Assembly (NCBI GenBank): GCA_045538755.1
Contig: JAZQEC010000007.1
Location: 1 to 60,299 of the forward strand
DNA length: 60,299 nucleotides
Direction of reading: 5' to 3'
Source of the DNA: UBA1738 sp045538755
Lineage (GTDB): Bacteria > Bacillota > Clostridia > UBA1381
The notes under the pieces: generated by a model
Told to the model about the DNA's origin: nothing
Databases searched by the model: none
What the model saw: only the letters and a program-made list of their open reading frames with translations
Shown: positions 59,603-60,299 of the stretch, in pieces
Numbering within the stretch: position 1 is the first letter of the stretch
How the letters are laid out: each line of letters starts with the position of its first letter
Translations under genes and position numbers: made by a program

Positions 59603-60299
59603 TTTCGCTTTCTCCGTTTGATTTCTTTGTGTCAAAGCTGAATATCACGCCGCCATCAACGTTTTCTGCCGAGTAGGGCATACCGTGTAAATCCTGAATG
59701 GCCTTGACTATCGAAAGACCGAGTCCGAAGCGGCCTTCTTCTCTGGAATGTGCCTTGTCAGCTCTGTAGAAGCTTTGCCAGATGTTTTCAAGGTCGCCTT
59801 CGGCAATATGGTCACCGGTGTTGAATACGCTTATTCTTATACTGTCCTCGGTTTCTGTTGCGCTGAGGATTATTTTTTTGTCGTACTTTGCGTGTGAAAG
59901 AGCGTTTGAAACATAGTTGTGAATAACCATTTCAAGTCTTTCAGGGTCGCCGTAGCCTGTCAGACCGTCGGGAATGTTGTTAATAATTTCAATTCCGCTT
60001 TCCTTTGCAAGAATGTCGTAGGATTCAATGCTCTCTTTGACGAATTCACCTATGTCAAAATCTCTTTGCTTGAGCGTGTAGCTGCCCGTTTCGTATTTGG
60101 AAAGCTCAAGCATATCGCAGACAAGTCTGTTCATCTTGTGTGTTTCTTCAATAATGATGTCGCAGTAATCATCCGTGTTCATTCTGCCCGATTTCATACC
60201 AAGCTTAAGTCCTTCCGCATAGCCCTGAATTATTGCTATCGGGGTTTTAAGCTCGTGCGAGGAGTTGGAAACAAATTCCTTGCGCATCTGCTCAACCTT
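59592..60299 (-). CDS. two-component sensor histidine kinase, C-terminal part
   Basis: Partial gene; the frame continues past the window edge, so the N-terminal sensing part is missing. H-box: FVSNSSHELKTPIAIIQGY with the phosphorylated His. N-box: MVIHNYVSNALSHAKYD. G1: ISVFNTGDHIAEGD. G2: EEGRFGLGLSIVKAIQDLHG. This is the OmpR/PhoR-type HisKA plus HATPase core. The matching response regulator is probably upstream, outside the window. The small alarmone synthetase gene overlaps its end. GC content rises a little here relative to the AT-rich neighbourhood. Confidence 0.93.
   Translation of the reverse strand, partial: KVEQMRKEFVSNSSHELKTPIAIIQGYAEGLKLGMKSGRMNTDDYCDIIIEETHKMNRLVCDMLELSKYETGSYTLKQRDFDIGEFVKESIESYDILAKESGIEIINNIPDGLTGYGDPERLEMVIHNYVSNALSHAKYDKKIILSATETEDSIRISVFNTGDHIAEGDLENIWQSFYRADKAHSREEGRFGLGLSIVKAIQDLHGMPYSAENVDGGVIFSFDTKKSNGESENEI

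Overview
The window reads as a chromosomal segment of a low-GC, anaerobic, probably endospore-forming Clostridia-type Firmicute. Evidence: HprK, RemB/RecF/GyrB and RicT (YaaT) homologues, strong AGGAGG-type ribosome binding sites with several GTG/TTG starts, consensus TTGACA-17-TATAAT promoters, a CIRCE/GroESL heat-shock locus, a 2x[4Fe-4S] ferredoxin, an OadB-type sodium pump subunit, and a DacF-like carboxypeptidase plus a BofC-like lipoprotein. I would not name a genus. No prophage, plasmid, CRISPR array, transposase or secondary-metabolite cluster is visible; almost every gene is core or housekeeping.

Layout. 1-1.7 kb (-): PHP phosphatase (partial) and hprK. 1.9-4.8 kb (+): rpmB, then murA-walJ-rlmH. 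5.0-7.6 kb (+): Ca2+-type P-ATPase. 7.7-9.1 kb (-): OadG-like miniprotein and oadB behind a leader that resembles the Mn2+-sensing yybP-ykoY riboswitch. 9.2-9.8 kb: an unassigned structured RNA gene and a 293-bp inverted-repeat element. 9.8-12.5 kb (-): phosphosugar mutase and a pseudouridine synthase. 12.5-19.1 kb (+): aromatic amino-acid operon aroF-tyrA-aroB-aroA-aroC-pheA, preceded by a Phe/Tyr-rich leader peptide and a terminator (attenuator). 19.1-20.8 kb (-): nifS-nifU. 20.9-22.1 kb (+): tmcAL. 22.1-24.3 kb (-): putative heavy-metal exporter and Met-gamma-lyase/aluminium-resistance protein. 24.4-26.6 kb: radical SAM protein (+) and MATE exporter (-). 26.7-30.5 kb (-): mltG, obg, dac. 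30.6-33.4 kb (+): trkA-trkH. 33.6-41.1 kb (-): recJ-relA-yaaA-recF-remB-gyrB. 41.2-45.4 kb: Asn-rich miniprotein (+), PBP1A and mgtE (-). 45.5-50.8 kb (+): lipoprotein, groES-groEL, gdhA, a DUF975 protein. 50.8-51.3 kb: multi-hairpin repeat next to tRNA-Pro(GGG). 51.5-55.7 kb (-): AraC regulator, polar amino-acid ABC importer, DUF6514 protein, ferredoxin. 55.8-60.3 kb: ricT (-), THF riboswitch plus folT (+), prs (+), small alarmone synthetase and histidine kinase (-, runs off the window).

How the parts work together. Six aromatic enzymes take erythrose-4-P/PEP to chorismate (aroD, aroE and aroK are absent here) and on to prephenate, phenylpyruvate and 4-hydroxyphenylpyruvate. The leader peptide appears to read Phe/Tyr-tRNA charging. 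Cell-wall functions (MurA, MltG, D,D-carboxypeptidase, PBP1A) are scattered. Alarmone metabolism appears twice (RelA/SpoT long form and a small synthetase). RNA-level control is unusually dense: a Phe/Tyr attenuator, a THF riboswitch, a yybP-ykoY-like leader on oadB, and a terminator hairpin directly before gdhA. All structural RNA calls, promoters and terminators were made by eye from base pairing, without covariance models.
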